A stretch of 64,000 bases of DNA from Sweltsa coloradensis (GCA_024449915.1 JAMZAV010004958.1:1-64000); one strand, 5' to 3'. Positions 10,741 to 22,878 are shown, counted from the stretch's first letter. Numbers and translations are program-made. Notes: generated by a model not told the origin, from the sequence alone.

Positions 10741-11794
10741 ATATGGAAATGAGTTGTGATTATTGATTAAATTTATGTCTGTCTCAAAGTAGGTAGCGGC
10801 TAGTCTTATTCTAATGAGGGTTGTTGGTAGATTCATATATTCATGTTTCAATTACTGGGGTGTATTTACGAATCTTTGGAGATGTGATTTGAGGCCTATA
10901 AAAAATATAGTTATAGATTAATGAATTTTAATTAGTGAACATTATAGTAATTAACGTGTGTAGTTTAGTGCTCACTGGTCAAACGTTTAACTTTTTGTAG
11001 AATATTATGTAGTAGTGTAGGTTGGTTTGGTTTGGCTGAAAAACTATTTCTGTGCCCAGCCAGAGTGAACCGGCGATGGAAGCTAGCGAGTATTGATTTT
11101 TGTGGTGGAATGCCGTCTTGAACCAGTTCTGGGAAACGCCTAGAGAATAGGGGGAGTAGGTTTGGCAACCTGCAAGTTGCCATGTCGTGCAAGAGAGGAG
11201 AGCATTGCCCGAGGGCTAGGCCGACAGTATTGATTTTAAAGACCAGGTTTCGAGACAGGGGTGTGGAACAGCTACATCCTAGCGGACGAGTTTTTTTTTT
11301 GTAATGTTTACGTTCTCCAGCTGAGAGAGGTAGTGCTTGACGAAGGTTAACCACTTCAGGGCGAGGGGTTTGTTTACTTCCGCGTTTGAGGACTTTCCCT
11401 TTCAGGAAAGGAATGCAACTTAAAGTAGGGGGAGTACTTGTTAGTCAACCAACCAACCTAACACTAGATTTTATTTTTTTGTTTGTAATGTGAGACTTAG
11501 GTGATTTCTGCTGTGAGATGATAATTTGCATAAGCATAATTTGCATAAATAATTTTAATTTTAATTACTAATTAATTTTTTTTTATTTTTTTAATTTTTT
11601 AATTTTTCTCTTTTTAATTAGTGATGTTGTGGATGTACTGAAACCGGGTAGTAGTGAGTAGACAGGCGAAACATCATCTAATTTAGGTGAAGGAATTTTA
11701 ATTAATTAATCATAATAAATGAGTTTCTATCAAGTAACCAACTATGTATGTGTAAAATTAGTACTTAAAAGTAAATATGTGCCAATTTACTTTT
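10741..11794 (+). other. Internal non-coding part of the LTR element
   Basis: No pol-like segment in any frame that I could recognise. A second purine tract (AAAGTAGGGGGAGTA) near 11424 resembles the real one at 11796. The minus-strand ORF at 10965-11354 has no recognisable domain. Confidence 0.45.
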
Positions 11795-11795
11795 A

Positions 11796-11811
11796 AGTAG
11801 GGGGAGTAAAT
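11796..11811 (+). promoter_or_regulatory. Polypurine tract
   Basis: AGTAGGGGGAGTAAAT directly abuts the TGTGACATT start of the right LTR, the expected plus-strand priming site. Confidence 0.65.
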
Positions 11812-12831
11812 TGTGACATTCACAGTCTGGTGGTCCATCTAGGCCTATTTTTTTTGACAATAAATATGCATAATATATGCATAATTATGTATTAATTTAA
11901 TATCTCTATCACTTTTAATGAATTTACATAACTGAATATCAGATGGGTTTCATTAAACTGTCCATTATCGTGTAGAAATTAATAATTTAGGTACATTTCA
12001 GGGTTTAATTGGGATAATTGCAAGTTTCGTAATTAAGCTAATTAAGGTAGTTAACGAGGGAGTTCAAGGATGAAAAGTACATCAATATGTGCGTTTTTGG
12101 CATAACTAGAATCATGGTCTTTAGTTTGGAGTCGATTCATTAAGAAATAAAAAGTTATTAACGATTTTAGGGTTGCACCTGGTAAGGGAGGGTTTTAACA
12201 TTGGAATTAGCTGAGATGCTTGACTGCACACAGTCTGCTGTCGCCAAGTGATACGTGACTAGCGAGATGTGTTGCAATGGCGATTTGGGGGTAGAAACGA
12301 CCAGAAGATTCTACAGGGCTGACCAAGAGTCTCTTAGGGTAGGTGTGTGAAGCCATAAAGGCAAGGTATGGTAAGCTGAAGGCTGGACTCCTTAGGAGTG
12401 GGGAGACGAGGGTAACACGTGACCTGTCCGTCTTATAAAACCACCCTGCCAAGGGGAAAGAGTCAGTCGGAGAGTAGAGTGGAGTGTGTCGAAGGAAGGT
12501 GTCGGTCACCGCGGGACCTTCGGGTCGTAATTGCAGTCTTCGCGATGGAGGTGAACCGAACCTGTCACTCGGTAATATGAGTAGGCTTTAGAGTGTTTTT
12601 TTTTGTAGGACCCATAGTCTCGTTGGGTTCATCCAATCTATGTAAACCATAAGTAGAGTGATGAAGGAAAGTTTGTGCTAGTTGTGCTTAAGGTTTTTTG
12701 TGTGTCAGTTTGTGTCGATTTGGAAGGTAAAGATTTGAAATTGTTGTAATTATTAATCAAGGAGGGAGATATTTGTATTAAAGTGTTTAAGTGAACAACG
12801 GATATAGGAATCGCGCGCGCCTATCGGAAGT
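11812..12831 (+). repeat. Right LTR, truncated
   Basis: About 1020 bp alignable with 7287-8311 with scattered small indels. Homology stops abruptly at 12831, where a different minisatellite-like sequence begins. Confidence 0.7.
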
Positions 12832-13213
12832 GGGTCGGGGTCCGGGTAGAAAAACCGTAGGGTATAAGCGCCATTCAACATAAAATCTATGGCTTCAATT
12901 TCTATGTTTAAAAGTGTGCGCCGTTCGGTATAAAAATTGTTTGTTTTTTTCAGATCAAATGGTCTTCAACAAATTTTGTCAGGAGCGCCGTTCAACCTAA
13001 AAATGTCAGCTAAAATTTCTAAGTATTTTAAAATTGTTGTGATGTACCATTCACATAAGCGTCATTCACATAAGTTCGATTCTCGCGACGGGTCGTTCAG
13101 TATAATGTTTTAGGTCGAATGACCCATCGCGACGGGCCGTTCGGTATAAAGTTTTAGGTTGATGACCCATCGCGACGGGCCGTAAGGTATAAGTTTTTAG
13201 GTCGAACGGTCCA
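12832..13213. repeat. CGACGGGCCGTTCGGTATAA minisatellite and diverged relatives
   Basis: Three ~43-bp units (from about 13085, 13129, 13172) carry CGCGACGGGYCGTTCRGTATAA then TTTTAGGT and GACCCATCG. Upstream, GCGCCRTTCAAC/GGTATAAAA motifs at 12868, 12919 and 12984 look like diverged units. Non-coding. Confidence 0.7.
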
Positions 13214-13639
13214 TGGCATCCATGGCAACCAACAGGCAAGCGTCATGCCAAGTGCTTGGTACTCCGTTTAAATCCGCAACCTGCAATACAGTTGTGTGTG
13301 GAGGGTTGACGTATATCTCTGTGCAGGGGCGAAATAGAAGTCCTGATGTTAATTTACTAGGAAAACACCAAAGACTTGATTGATGTTTAAAAATGTGTAT
13401 GCAATGCGGAATTATACGCGGTGGTGGTCATGGAGATATAAATATTATTATTAATATTCTGTTGGGAGGCAAGCGACATTTCTCCCCTGGTGTTCCCTAC
13501 CACCCTTAATATTGGAATGGATACTGGATCGTATTCTATACATTTTGATTATTGTAATCTAGGTGCCGGTTAGGGCGCCGCAGCCAAGCCGCGGTGCGCT
13601 ACACACTCAGGCACCATATATACAGCAAGCATAGTCGGG
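13214..13639. other. Unannotated stretch
   Basis: No gene or repeat family recognised. Confidence 0.35.
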
Positions 13640-14060
13640 GTGATTTCGAGGTGTCACCCAGCCGTCATGAAACGTGATGTGAGCTTGAAAACTATCAAAA
13701 TCGAGGGGATTTAGGTACCTGACAACACATGCCAAATTTGGTTGGGATACGAGCATTTCTTCTTGGTGAAAAAATATGGCTTGAAACATGCTCAAGTTAG
13801 CTACTACTGCTAGCTACTGCTACGGTCTTATTCGTCACTTTCAATCGGCCCGCGATTCTGACCAAACGGGTGGGGCTACAACGTTCATATTTTACATGGA
13901 CATTAAGGTAATAGTAATATTGGTGTTTTTGAAAGAAAAATTGAAAAGTTTTGCTGGAAGGCTTCCAAATAATTTGTTCAATATAAGCCTTATACAAGAA
14001 TATAATCAACTAGTTACTTGACAATGATCGACTACATTGTTTACAAAAAGCAAGTCTTTG
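13640..14060 (+). repeat. Dispersed repeat C, copy 1
   Basis: Aligns with 58625-59005 over about 380 bp, sharing ATCAAAATCGAGGGGATTTA, GGTACCTGACAACACATG, CCGCGATTCT and CTACAACGTTCATATTTTAC. Part of it (GATTCTGACCAAACGGGTGG) also occurs in HINE family B copies near 1012 and 59288, so this may be a diverged HINE core. Small ORFs here are not conserved between copies. Confidence 0.65.
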
Positions 14061-14136
14061 GGCCACAAGAAATTTTTCTCATATCGTTAATTGGTTATTC
14101 CATAGAAATTAGATCAACTTTGATAAAATTATTATT

Positions 14137-15111
14137 GAGCGAGCGAAGTGAGCGTCTCCACTTGACTCTTATGGCTCGAATGTCGTTTTTTTCTTTTTTT
14201 TTCTGTTACTGCTTCGGTACAGGTCGCACCATTTCTCTGATCGACCTGAAATTTTGCACACATGTACATACCACCTATGCGGGTTGCTGTATAGTTTTGT
14301 GGCAAAATCGTTCAAAAAGTTAAAAAGTTACATTAAAGTTAATCGAAAGTTTTTTTTTTAAACTAAACGGAGACAAAATCTGAGGTGGCCAAATCATTTA
14401 GAATGTCCGTCCGGTCACGAATATGTTAATTTTATTTTGATCCGATAAGTAGTGTAGATGGAAATTACATTATAACAAAGTACGGTTACCATGGCAACGG
14501 AAAGTCGTGCAGCTTTTTTGGCTCATGATAGCGGTTGAACGGAGGCTCGGATCGAGTTGAAATTTTCACCATCCGCAAGCTTTGTTCTCGATTGAATGCC
14601 ATTAGTATTGTGGCAAAATCGTTCAAAAAATTAAAAAGTTACATTAAAGTTAATCGAAAGTTTTTTTTTCAAACTCAAGGGCGACAAAATCTGAGATAGC
14701 CAAATCATTTAGAATGTCTGTCCGGTCACGAATATGTTAATTTCATTTTGATCCGATAAGTAGTGTAGATGGAAATTACATTATAACAAAAGTAACGTTG
14801 CCATGGCAACGAAAAGACGCGCGAAGTTTCTAATGCACTGCCACCTAGAAGTAATCAAAATACTTTTGAGGAAGCAGTCTATTATTTGTCAACAAAGAGT
14901 TTAATAGTTTTACTAAGGAGTCAAGGTCCTCTAGATGGCGGTGGATTTTAAAGCAAAGATTTAAACACGGGTTTACCCAAATACCTTGGCAATAATAAAT
15001 AATACTGGAAACGCGAACGTCGTAAATTTTTAAATTTAAAAAAATGTGCAATGTGGGTCTAGCTATGGCACGTGCTCGCTTATCAACGCGTCCAACTGAG
15101 CGTTTCCTAGT
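14137..15111 (+). mobile_element. HINE family A, long variant with internal duplication
   Basis: Starts GAGCGAGCGAAGTGAGCG and ends with sub-terminal GCTCGCTTA, hairpin arms AACGC/GCGTT (10-nt loop), then CTAGT at 15107-15111. The ~300-bp block with GTTAAAAAGTTACATTAAAG through CCATGGCAACG occurs twice (about 14290-14500 and 14595-14810), as it does in the copy starting 53224. Non-coding. Confidence 0.75.
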
Positions 15112-15149
15112 TGGTATGTAACATTATGGGAATGTCGTACTCGGGTCGT

Positions 15150-15205
15150 GTTGCACGTACCGGTGCTCGCTCAACAACGCGACGGGACTTTAGCGTTTTT
15201 CTAGT
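15150..15205 (+). mobile_element. HINE family B 3'-end fragment
   Basis: Only the 3' tip: CTCAACAACGCGACGGGACTT, then GCGTT and CTAGT at 15201-15205. Its hairpin arms are AACGC and GCGTT. Confidence 0.6.
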
Positions 15206-15211
15206 ATTTTA

Positions 15212-15835
15212 ACTAGGAAGCTTCGCAAACGCTGTTTCAGGCGCGATGTTGGATGAGCGTTATTTTTTTAAACGAAAAAAAGCGTCAAATTGCTATTTTC
15301 ATGAGAAATTATTTTTCGATTGCGCTCAAATTTCGCACCAATATAGTAATTCATAACATTAAAGTTCTGTGAAACAATCATTACAATCGGATAAAACATG
15401 TAGGTGTTATAAGTCAAAGAAATGTTTTGAAAATAAAAAAAATCGTAAAATTGCGATTTTCATAAGAAATAAATTTTCAATTGCGCTCAAATTTTACACG
15501 AATATATTATTTATAAATTTTAGGTTCTGTGAAAATTTCATCACAATCGGATAAAGCATGTAGGTGTTATAAGTCGAAATAAGTTTTTAAATAAAAAAAA
15601 TCGCAAAGTTGCGATTTTCATATAAAATAATTTTTCGATTGCGCTCAAAAACGTGGCAGTTCTAAGTTCAGAGATTTCGAAGGCCTCCACAAAACGTCAT
15701 CGCAATTGGATTATCGGCTTAGCCGGAATCGTGTTAACAGCCAGACAAAAATACAAAAAGAAAAATGCATTCCGTATTTTTTCTCTCCAGTGTAGTGAAA
15801 TGGATTCTTCGTTTCGCTCTCTACGCTCATCCAAC
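15212..15835 (-). mobile_element. HINE-type element, family B (copy B5)
   Basis: The plus-strand left end ACTAGG at 15212 is the 3' terminus; the right end CTACGCTCATCCAA at 15835 is the 5' terminus. Three internal units with ATCGTAAAATTGCGATTTT-type motifs. It lies 3' end to 3' end with the fragment at 15150-15205, only a few bases apart. Confidence 0.7.
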
Positions 15836-15889
15836 AAATAATTTGTAATGGAACTTAAAAAAGTAATGAGATCATACACATAACAAAAA

Positions 15890-16440
15890 CTTGTAAAAAT
15901 ACAGTCAAACCTTACACACTCAAAAAGAAATGAGATCTAAAAAAGGGCCAAGCTCATTCTACCCTTCCACATTTACAGTGTCCCGTAACTGCATCCTTGA
16001 AAAGCTTGGCAAAAAAGAATTTGCTTGATATTACGTTTGAATTAGTTAGAAAAAAAGAACTTGGATAAACTATTACGTTTAAATTAATATTGCAAATTCT
16101 ATTCTATGAAGTGGCCAATTTTTGTGAATATTAACGAAAAAATGTTTCAAAACTACTTATATGTGAATAACGTTTCTGTAAAGTAAAACGTTTTGTAGTC
16201 TATAACATTCTAAAGTGCTTAAATTATTTTCAAAAGTAATCATCTTCACTATTTTATTTTGAATAGAGATTATGCTATTTAGCTGTGAGAACGAAGCATT
16301 TCCCCAAATCAACAGACCGTAAGAAATAACCGACTCTGCAAGGGCTATATAAACCATCTTACTTAACATATTTAAATGGTAAAATACTTTTAACTGCATA
16401 TAATTGGTAAGCGCATGACCTTAAGCGTTTACATTATTTT
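15890..16440 (-). pseudogene. LINE reverse-transcriptase C-terminal fragment, inverted
   Basis: The open minus-strand segment 16399-16157 reads MVYIALAESVISYGLLIWGN followed by an IQNKIVKMI motif. This is the thumb/C-terminal signature of CR1/L2-like reverse transcriptases (compare SYGIEFWGIS at about 50650). Only ~80 residues remain. It lies head to head with the plus-strand LINE that starts at about 16540. Outer boundaries are estimated. Confidence 0.6.
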
Positions 16441-16539
16441 TTCAGTTTGTATATTCCAACTAAAGCTACTATCAATCTCCAACCCCAATTACGGATGGCT
16501 GTAAACAGTTGCAATTGATGTATCACACGAATCGTCGTA

Positions 16540-18544
16540 ATCGTCGTAATTTATAGGTCCACAAATGGCAACATTAAAACCTTTCTAGAAAAAAACTGAA
16601 AACATTATCTCTACACTATTAAAATCAAATAAACATTTAGTAGTTTTGGGTGACTTTAATGTAAACGTCTCTCCAAATAGTAAAGACCCGAATAAAGATC
16701 AACTAATTAATCTCCTTAGCTCATTTAACCATATACTCACCATAAATGAACCAACTAGAGTTGACCAAAGGTGGCAAACATCATCCATTATTGACAACAT
16801 AGCAACAAATACTACACTTCCATTCAAGACCACAGGTACTTAACCTTGTATTGCCGACCATTATGCTCAAGAAATCAAAATTCAATGTAACAATTTTATT
16901 CCTCCAACAACAACAAAAACAATTCAATTATTAAATGACACCACTTAGATAATCTTATCGAGAGACTTGAAGAGAAATGTGGGATGATTTCACAAGCTAA
17001 ATTGGCTGATGATAAATACAATACTTTATACAGAACTGCAGTCATATATCAGTGAAAATTGTCCACTTAAAACTATAAAATAAACCATTCTACAACAAGC
17101 AAAACTGGATATCAAAGGGTATAAAAATCTCGAGTTTAAATAAGAGAAGTCTTCTTTATATAAAAACTCATTTCCAAAACGTGACATTCCTTCAAACTTA
17201 CGTTAAATCATATTTAAAAATTTATAAACAAGTTTTAAAAAAGCAAAAGTAACCTCAAGCTAACAATAACTCAAAGTGTATCTGGAAAATTATAAATTCA
17301 GAGACAAATAGAAAACCTATTAAGCCCCATGAAAATATTAATCTACTCAATAGTAACAATGAATTAATAAATGACTCTAAAGTGGTAGCAAAAATCCTTA
17401 ATAGCTATTTTGCTAATGAAGCCTCTGACCTAACAAATAACTTAGTTAATCAAGGAAATAATTAAAATCTTACTTTCATTGATTATTTGCATAAGACATA
17501 CAAGAGCCCAGTAAATTCTTTATATTTTTATGAAACTGATATTAATGAAATAAAAAATATTGTTGGTAAGTTAAAATCATCTCACTCTGCAGGAGTAGAT
17601 GGCATATCCACTATTGTTTTAAAGAAATGTATCCATATGTTAGCTGCACTTCTATGTGATATTTTCAATACCTGTCTAAAAGATGGGGTCTTTCCACAAG
17701 CACTAAAAATATCCAAAATAATTCCCATACATAAAAAAGAAAGTAAACTCCTTGCAAGTAATTATCGACCAATATCTATTCTACCTGCTGTTTAAAAAAT
17801 ATTGGAAGAATTATTTATAACAGATTGATAAGCTTTTTAGAACAAGCACAACATTCTAACAGAAAGACAAAATGGATTCAGAAAGGGAAAATCTACTAGT
17901 GATACAATTAGAAGATTTCTATTAACGTTACTAGTGAAATGGATTCAAATATTGATACTCTGGGTATATTCTGTGATCTCACCAAGCTTTTGACTGTGTT
18001 GATCACAATATACTCCTCACTAAATTAGAATATTATGGAGTACGTGGTGCTGCGCTAAAATTATTAAAATCATACCTAACAACAGAGTACAATATGTAGA
18101 AATACCTAGCATGAAAATAATAAAATTTCACATACCATTTCGGACTCTGAGAAAATTATATGTGGTGTACCACAAGGGTCAATTCTTGGCCCTTTATTTT
18201 TCATTGTCTTTATCAATGATCTAACTGAAAGTATAGATGATACTGAACTTTTTGCTGACGATTTTTCCACAGTCATAAAGGCTGATGAAGCAAAGCTCTT
18301 CGGGATAAATCAGAAGAAAGACTAAATGAATCAAATGGGTGGTTTACAGCTAACAAACTTATTTTAAACTCCAAAAAAACAAACTTTATCCAATTCCACT
18401 CAATTCAGAAGATTAAATCTTTAAATAAAATACCATGCCTAACTAATTTTTCAGATAATTCAAATATAACACAAGTTTCATCAAATGTATTTCTAGGCTT
18501 AACAATAGACCAACATCTAACATGGCACGATCATATCAATACAT
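16540..18544 (+). pseudogene. CR1/L2-like LINE ORF2 (endonuclease-RT), 5' part, split by the giant LTR element
   Basis: Endonuclease segment: YRSTNGNIKTFLEK-type reading at ~16550, then LVVLGDFNVN (~16640), part of the APE-like GDFN motif. RT: NYRPISILPA (17760), [18 protein letters not shown] (17970), CGVPQGSILGPL (18163) and the catalytic FADD (18247). RT thumb: VFLGLTIDQHLTWHDHI (18490). Multiple stops and frameshifts break it into open pieces (for example 16646-16843, 17487-17795). It would nick and reverse-transcribe its own RNA at target DNA. The frame breaks at 18544 and resumes in frame at 50543 after one copy of ACAT. Confidence 0.8.
18541..18544 (+). repeat. Target-site duplication (left) of the giant LTR element
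   Basis: ACAT here and again at 50539-50542. Removing the element and one ACAT restores the LINE reading frame across the join. Confidence 0.7.
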
Positions 18545-20763
18545 TGAGACTATACGGCCTCTTTCTGAGTGGACTTAGGTTTTTTGGCAATGGTCATTTG
18601 AAGATGGATTCTTATCTTGAAGTCGATGCCGTTGGTCAGTGAAAGGAGAGCTGTGTATTTTCATGAGCTGGTTCGAGGCTACTACTGAGGCAACTGGTTT
18701 AAATGTGGAAACCATGTATAAACTAATTAAATACTAATAATACAGAACGGGTTTGATTTAAATCAGAAACTAGAGAAAATTTCATTTGATTTCATAAAAA
18801 GAATCATGTGATTCACTTAAGTTTAACAATTTTCATATAAAATCTCTGTCAATCTATTTTATTAAATTCTAGAAAATGCCAAGATCATATTTCATCATTT
18901 TCGCATGTAGCGTCACCCGGACATTTGTTTAGACCTAGTTCAGTTTAATGACGCTGTGTGCTGGTCTTTGATTGGTTATCATAACGCTACGATCATTTTT
19001 GGATTGTTGAAAGCGGCGTCTGTCGGCAGTGTGTCGTGAGAGCTTTGGGACGTGAAGTTGGAAATCGGTCGTGTGCGTGGGCGATTTTAGACGTTGCGTA
19101 AAACTTAGAGAAAGTGGACTAGGAAAGAACACTTTGGATATAGGAAACGCGTGTTAAAAATCCGCGAAAGTGATAATCGAAAACGAACGGCGATCTGCCA
19201 AGAAGAACTACAAGAAATCAACGAGAACGGTAACCAACCAAGGTACATTTTATAAGGCTAGCCCAGCCCAGGGATACGTGAGTAAACGAACTTTTGCATG
19301 CTTTAGGAGCATATTGATAAACCTACGGACTTGATAAAAGACAGCATCGATAACCAGAAAGGGTTAGAACCATTCGATATCTGGACCGAGAGTTAGTTGG
19401 GGTTTTAAAAGAACCGAGAAAGATTATATTCGCGTAGCCTGGAGTTTAGGACGCGATAACGCAAGCAAGGTTTGGTGGTCGTATTACAACGAAATACAGA
19501 TTGAAATATTATAAAAAGGAAATCGGTGAGGATAATATTGTCTATGAATCCAAATATAGGAACATATAAGGAACAGTTAATTACCATTCGATATCATGGC
19601 CGAGGCTTAGTTTTTATGTAAATTGGTTTTGAAATCCGTAAATGCAGATTAGTTGAAGAATAAAATGGCGAATTTTAATTGCAAAGAGCTTAGAGATAAC
19701 ATCAACAATAAGAACTCGGAATATTCGTGAGTGCCTGAGCCAGCAACGTCGAACGAAGTGCTTTGGTAATAAAGACGGGTAAGAACAGAACTGAGCCGAT
19801 AAAAGTAGGCGTGTTTACATTATTGAACGTCTGACAGTTTACCGTGTGAGATACAGGAAAAACTTGGTTGTTGAACTTGGAATGCTGATATCGGGCAAGT
19901 GTGAAACATTAAAAACGTACGATCGGAGTTGAGTTATCGCACGATAAAATATGGGTATTTTATCACCGCTCAAACATTATCACGGGAAAACTTGAACTCA
20001 AGAGTAATCACAGCCAGGATACGAACTCAAGACAGGATCTTCAATACAAGACTACGATCGTCTACAAATACGCAGCAAGTTACGGAATTACACGTCGGAC
20101 TTCTCGACGTCATAAGGTTTCGATGGGAGTCATGATCCCTTTGTGATAGTATTTAAATTAAGTTTTATTAACAATTATATTTCCATAAATTTTCGGGAAA
20201 CTTTACTGTTGTCCATCAGACCAAGAGATTCTTAACTGGATATCCCTTTCGATTTTTAGAATCAGTACTGATAGGTAGGTTTGAAATGTATTCCTTGTCA
20301 ATGAAGGAAATTCATTTGTGTCATGCAATATAGCCCGTTCTGGTTTAACTTATGAACCGTTGATTGTCTGTTGTAATGTCATCCTAGATCTAGTATAAAT
20401 TATAAGTTGTATTTCAGAGATGTTTGTCTTCGCTGTTGTACGATTTCTCAATTTTGTGGGTTTTGGTGAGTTATAGGAGTGTGTTATGAACTGGTTAGGT
20501 AACTTTAGACTTGAGTACCAGGTTCACGCCTAGGTAGAGTAATCATTCAAGTTTGAGTGATTTTAGTCTTGATCAGTTGTTTTAAAATTAATTAATTTTT
20601 ACTTCCAAGTGAGATCAGAAATCGTGTTTCACTTTAATTAGGCGACCCATCGCCGAGTATGTTTTTGTTTATTAAATGTTATTTTTCGAAGTTTAACTAT
20701 TTAGAGAAGTATCCAACGAGAGCTTATCGATTACCTGAGGGGTCGTAGGTTCGTTGTGTTACA
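18545..20763 (+). repeat. Left LTR of the giant element (2.2 kb)
   Basis: Starts TGAGAC and ends TTACA. Aligns with 47832-50538 almost throughout; differences are mostly single-base and homopolymer indels, plus a ~480-bp block present only in the right LTR at 49082-49561. No convincing ORF. Confidence 0.8.
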
Positions 20764-20765
20764 TT

Positions 20766-20781
20766 TGGCGAACCAACGTGG
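20766..20781 (+). promoter_or_regulatory. Primer binding site
   Basis: TGGCGAACCAACGTGG begins two bases after the LTR end, the standard spacing, with a TGG start matching a tRNA CCA end. I could not assign the tRNA; it differs from the Lys-type site at 9133 but shares CAACGTGG. Confidence 0.6.
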
Positions 20782-21121
20782 AAGGCTTTACGAATTATTA
20801 CTAATCGTCCGAGATTAAGAGGGCTTAGTAAGTGTCTACTTTGTTGTACGTGTTTTGAGTGGGACAGTTGTCACATTTGTACGTAGTCAAAGAGAGATTG
20901 TCTTGATAATTAGAATTCGTGGGGTATAAGGCCTAGGTTGAGCTAAATAGGAAGAAAAACAAAATATCAGGTTTATTCAAGAACAGAAAGGAGACAGTGT
21001 ATGCAGGCTTGAGCGGTTTCAGAACCACGAGGAAGGAGTGGAGGGGATTTGTCTTTTTGAGATCTCAGTCCAGCTCGTTGTGAAGTGTTGGTGGGGTAGG
21101 GTGAGAAATCAACGGGTTATA

Positions 21122-21207
21122 ATGAGTTCAGAAGAGGAAGATGTTAATTTGAATGAAGGTAGAGTGTCAACCAATGATAGTACGGATAGCGATACCACAG
21201 TTGAGTT
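21122..21207 (+). pseudogene. Gag-like ORF of the giant element, N-terminal piece (split by copia)
   Basis: ATG at 21122 opens a Ser/Glu/Asp-rich N-terminus (MSSEEEDVNLNEG). The same frame is open upstream to 21038. It is interrupted at GAGTT (21203-21207) by the copia LTR. The frame continues exactly at the second GAGTT (25343), so one ORF of about 340 codons existed before insertion. The short peptide read on to 21247 is LTR sequence. Confidence 0.6.
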
Positions 21208-21438
21208 TGTTAGGCAAAGTAAAGAATTGCACATTTATATAGATTAATTGTGGTTTATTGTATGAAAATGTTACAACGTTTTCTGCACGTCAAGTGTGCT
21301 CACAGAAACAGGAAAGAGAGGGGGGATACAACGGAAATGGGAAGTTACAAACAAAGAATATACATCAAGGTGGCGGTGGAATATATACCCGCAAAATTCA
21401 AAAAGACATTAGGTTATAAAACACAAATAAATGTAACA
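21208..21438 (-). repeat. Copia 3' LTR
   Basis: On the minus strand it runs TGTTACATTTATTTG...TTTGCCTAACA, a standard TG...CA LTR with 5-bp inverted tips TGTTA/TAACA. Appears identical to 25112-25342. Confidence 0.93.
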
Positions 21439-21452
21439 CCCTCACTTAATCT
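21439..21452 (-). promoter_or_regulatory. Copia polypurine tract
   Basis: The minus-strand sequence AGATTAAGTGAGGG abuts the 3' LTR start. Short but purine-rich and correctly placed. Confidence 0.55.
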
Positions 21453-21486
21453 AATGACTTTTAAACATTTAAGTGACAACACAAGT

Positions 21487-22460
21487 TTAGGCATTTAGAC
21501 CTATTCCTTTAACGCAACTGAGTGTCTTATCTTTTGACAGAGCTTTTGTAAGTATGTCTGCTGGCATTTTTTCCCCTGCCATGTACTTTACAATTACTTC
21601 ACCCTGTTCAGCCAACTCTCTAACATAATGATATTTGACTGCAACATGTTTAGTTCTATTATGAAAAACAGGGTTTTCAACAAGTTTACCAGCACTCTGG
21701 TTATCATTAAAAATTGTTACCGTCCCTAAACATTCCTGCAATTCTCCTAGGTCCTTCATTTTGAAGCTGTGGCTGATTTGTTTTTTGAGTTCCTCAGTTT
21801 CTGACTTGTTATTAGAGAAAATGAAAAAATCATCAACATGAAGGCCTATTACAATGAGATTGGAATCCTGCTTCCTAACATACACACATGGATCATATTT
21901 TGATTTGACAAAATTAAGTTTCAACAAGAAAAGATTAATTTTAGCATTCCATGAACGTGCCGCCTGTTTAAGGCCATATATAGCCTTCTTTAGCTTACAC
22001 ACTTTATTTTCATAGCCTAGATTAAGGAATTCTTCTGGCTGTTCCATATAGATTTCCTCATTCAACTCACCATTCAAAAAAGCTGTGGTGATATCTACAT
22101 GATCCATTTCAAGATCTAATTTTGCAGCTAGTCCGAACAAAATACGTATCGATGTTAATCGAATTACAGGTGCAAAGGTATCCAAGAAATCTTTACCATA
22201 TTTCTGAGAAAAGCCCCTGGCAACAAGCCTTGCCTTATGGCGTACAGAGCCATCTGTGCTAACCTTTCTTTTAAAAACCCATTTACATTTGACAACATTT
22301 TTATTAGTTGGACGGTCAACTAATTCCCAGGTTTCATTATTGTTAAAGCATGCATTTCCTCATTCATAGCTTGTTTCCATAGATCTTTATCAGTACGCTC
22401 TAGAGCATCATTTACACATTGAGGATCTTGTTTGTTTATTACAACAAGATTATGGTTATC
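21487..22460 (-). pseudogene. Copia reverse transcriptase / RNase H, with internal deletion
   Basis: Open from 22185 to 21487 (232 codons), with the N-terminal RT part shifted in 22460-22186. RT motifs: FAPVIRLTSIRIL, DHVDITTAFLNGELNEEIYM, KLKKAIYGLKQAARSW and the catalytic HVDDFFIF (His in place of the usual Tyr). At about residue 156 the RT phrase KMKDLGELQECLG jumps straight to the RNase H phrase FNDNQSAGKLVENPVFHNRT, then TKHVAVKYHYVRE and PADILTKAL. The end of RT and start of RNase H, normally some 250 residues, are missing without a frameshift. RT would copy element RNA into cDNA; this deletion should abolish that. Confidence 0.88.
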
Positions 22461-22878
22461 ATTTTGAATTAAGAAAAAAACCTGCATATTCAAAGTTTTC
22501 GTCCTTTAAAGGTTTTCTATGTCTAGTCGGGTATCTATGTCCGAATAGAATTGGCTGCACAGGTTTCCAAATCAAAACCTCTAAATTCCTCGACATCACT
22601 ATTTTCCTCATTACTATCATTTGAAACATCACTAGAATTATCATTGTAAGATAATCTTTCCAAGTCATTTGCATTATCATCATCAGTCGATGGGATTGCA
22701 CCCTGCTGTTGGATCTGTATGTTGGTAACAGGTTCAACTTCAGAGTTATGCTTACTGTCTGATTTTGATACTACATTTCCTGCAGCTGACTCTATGATTA
22801 CAATATCACGAGCAAAAATCAAGGTTTTAGGATTGTCTGCGCGTACCAGACGATAACCCTTAGTAGTTTCGCCATACC
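22459..22878 (-). pseudogene. Copia integrase C-terminus and acidic linker to RT
   Basis: Two overlapping minus-strand frames (22822-22535 and 22737-22459) carry the region between the integrase core and RT. A Ser/Asp/Asn/Glu-rich acidic stretch precedes HRYPTRHRKP, the basic motif that usually precedes copia RT. The overlap shows a frameshift near 22580. Confidence 0.7.

Larger units (their letters stand above)
7287..12831 (+). mobile_element. Non-autonomous long-LTR retrotransposon (gag-only remnant)
   Basis: Direct repeats of about 1 kb start TGTGACATT at 7287 and 11812 and agree to ...ATCGGAAGT at 8311 and 12831, with small indels. A tRNA-Lys-type primer site lies at 9133 and a purine tract (AGTAGGGGGAGTAAAT) directly precedes the right repeat. 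The internal part has only a broken acidic gag-like ORF; I see no protease, RT, RNase H or integrase. The right LTR appears truncated at 12831, because the primer site implies the left LTR runs to about 9130. No target duplication could be established. The size and gag-only layout resemble LARD-type elements. Confidence 0.7.

Noticed and set aside
13788..14323. Overlapping plus-strand ORFs of 77 and 101 codons as host genes
   Set aside because: They lie in dispersed repeat C and HINE-A sequence and are not conserved in the second copy at 58.6 kb.
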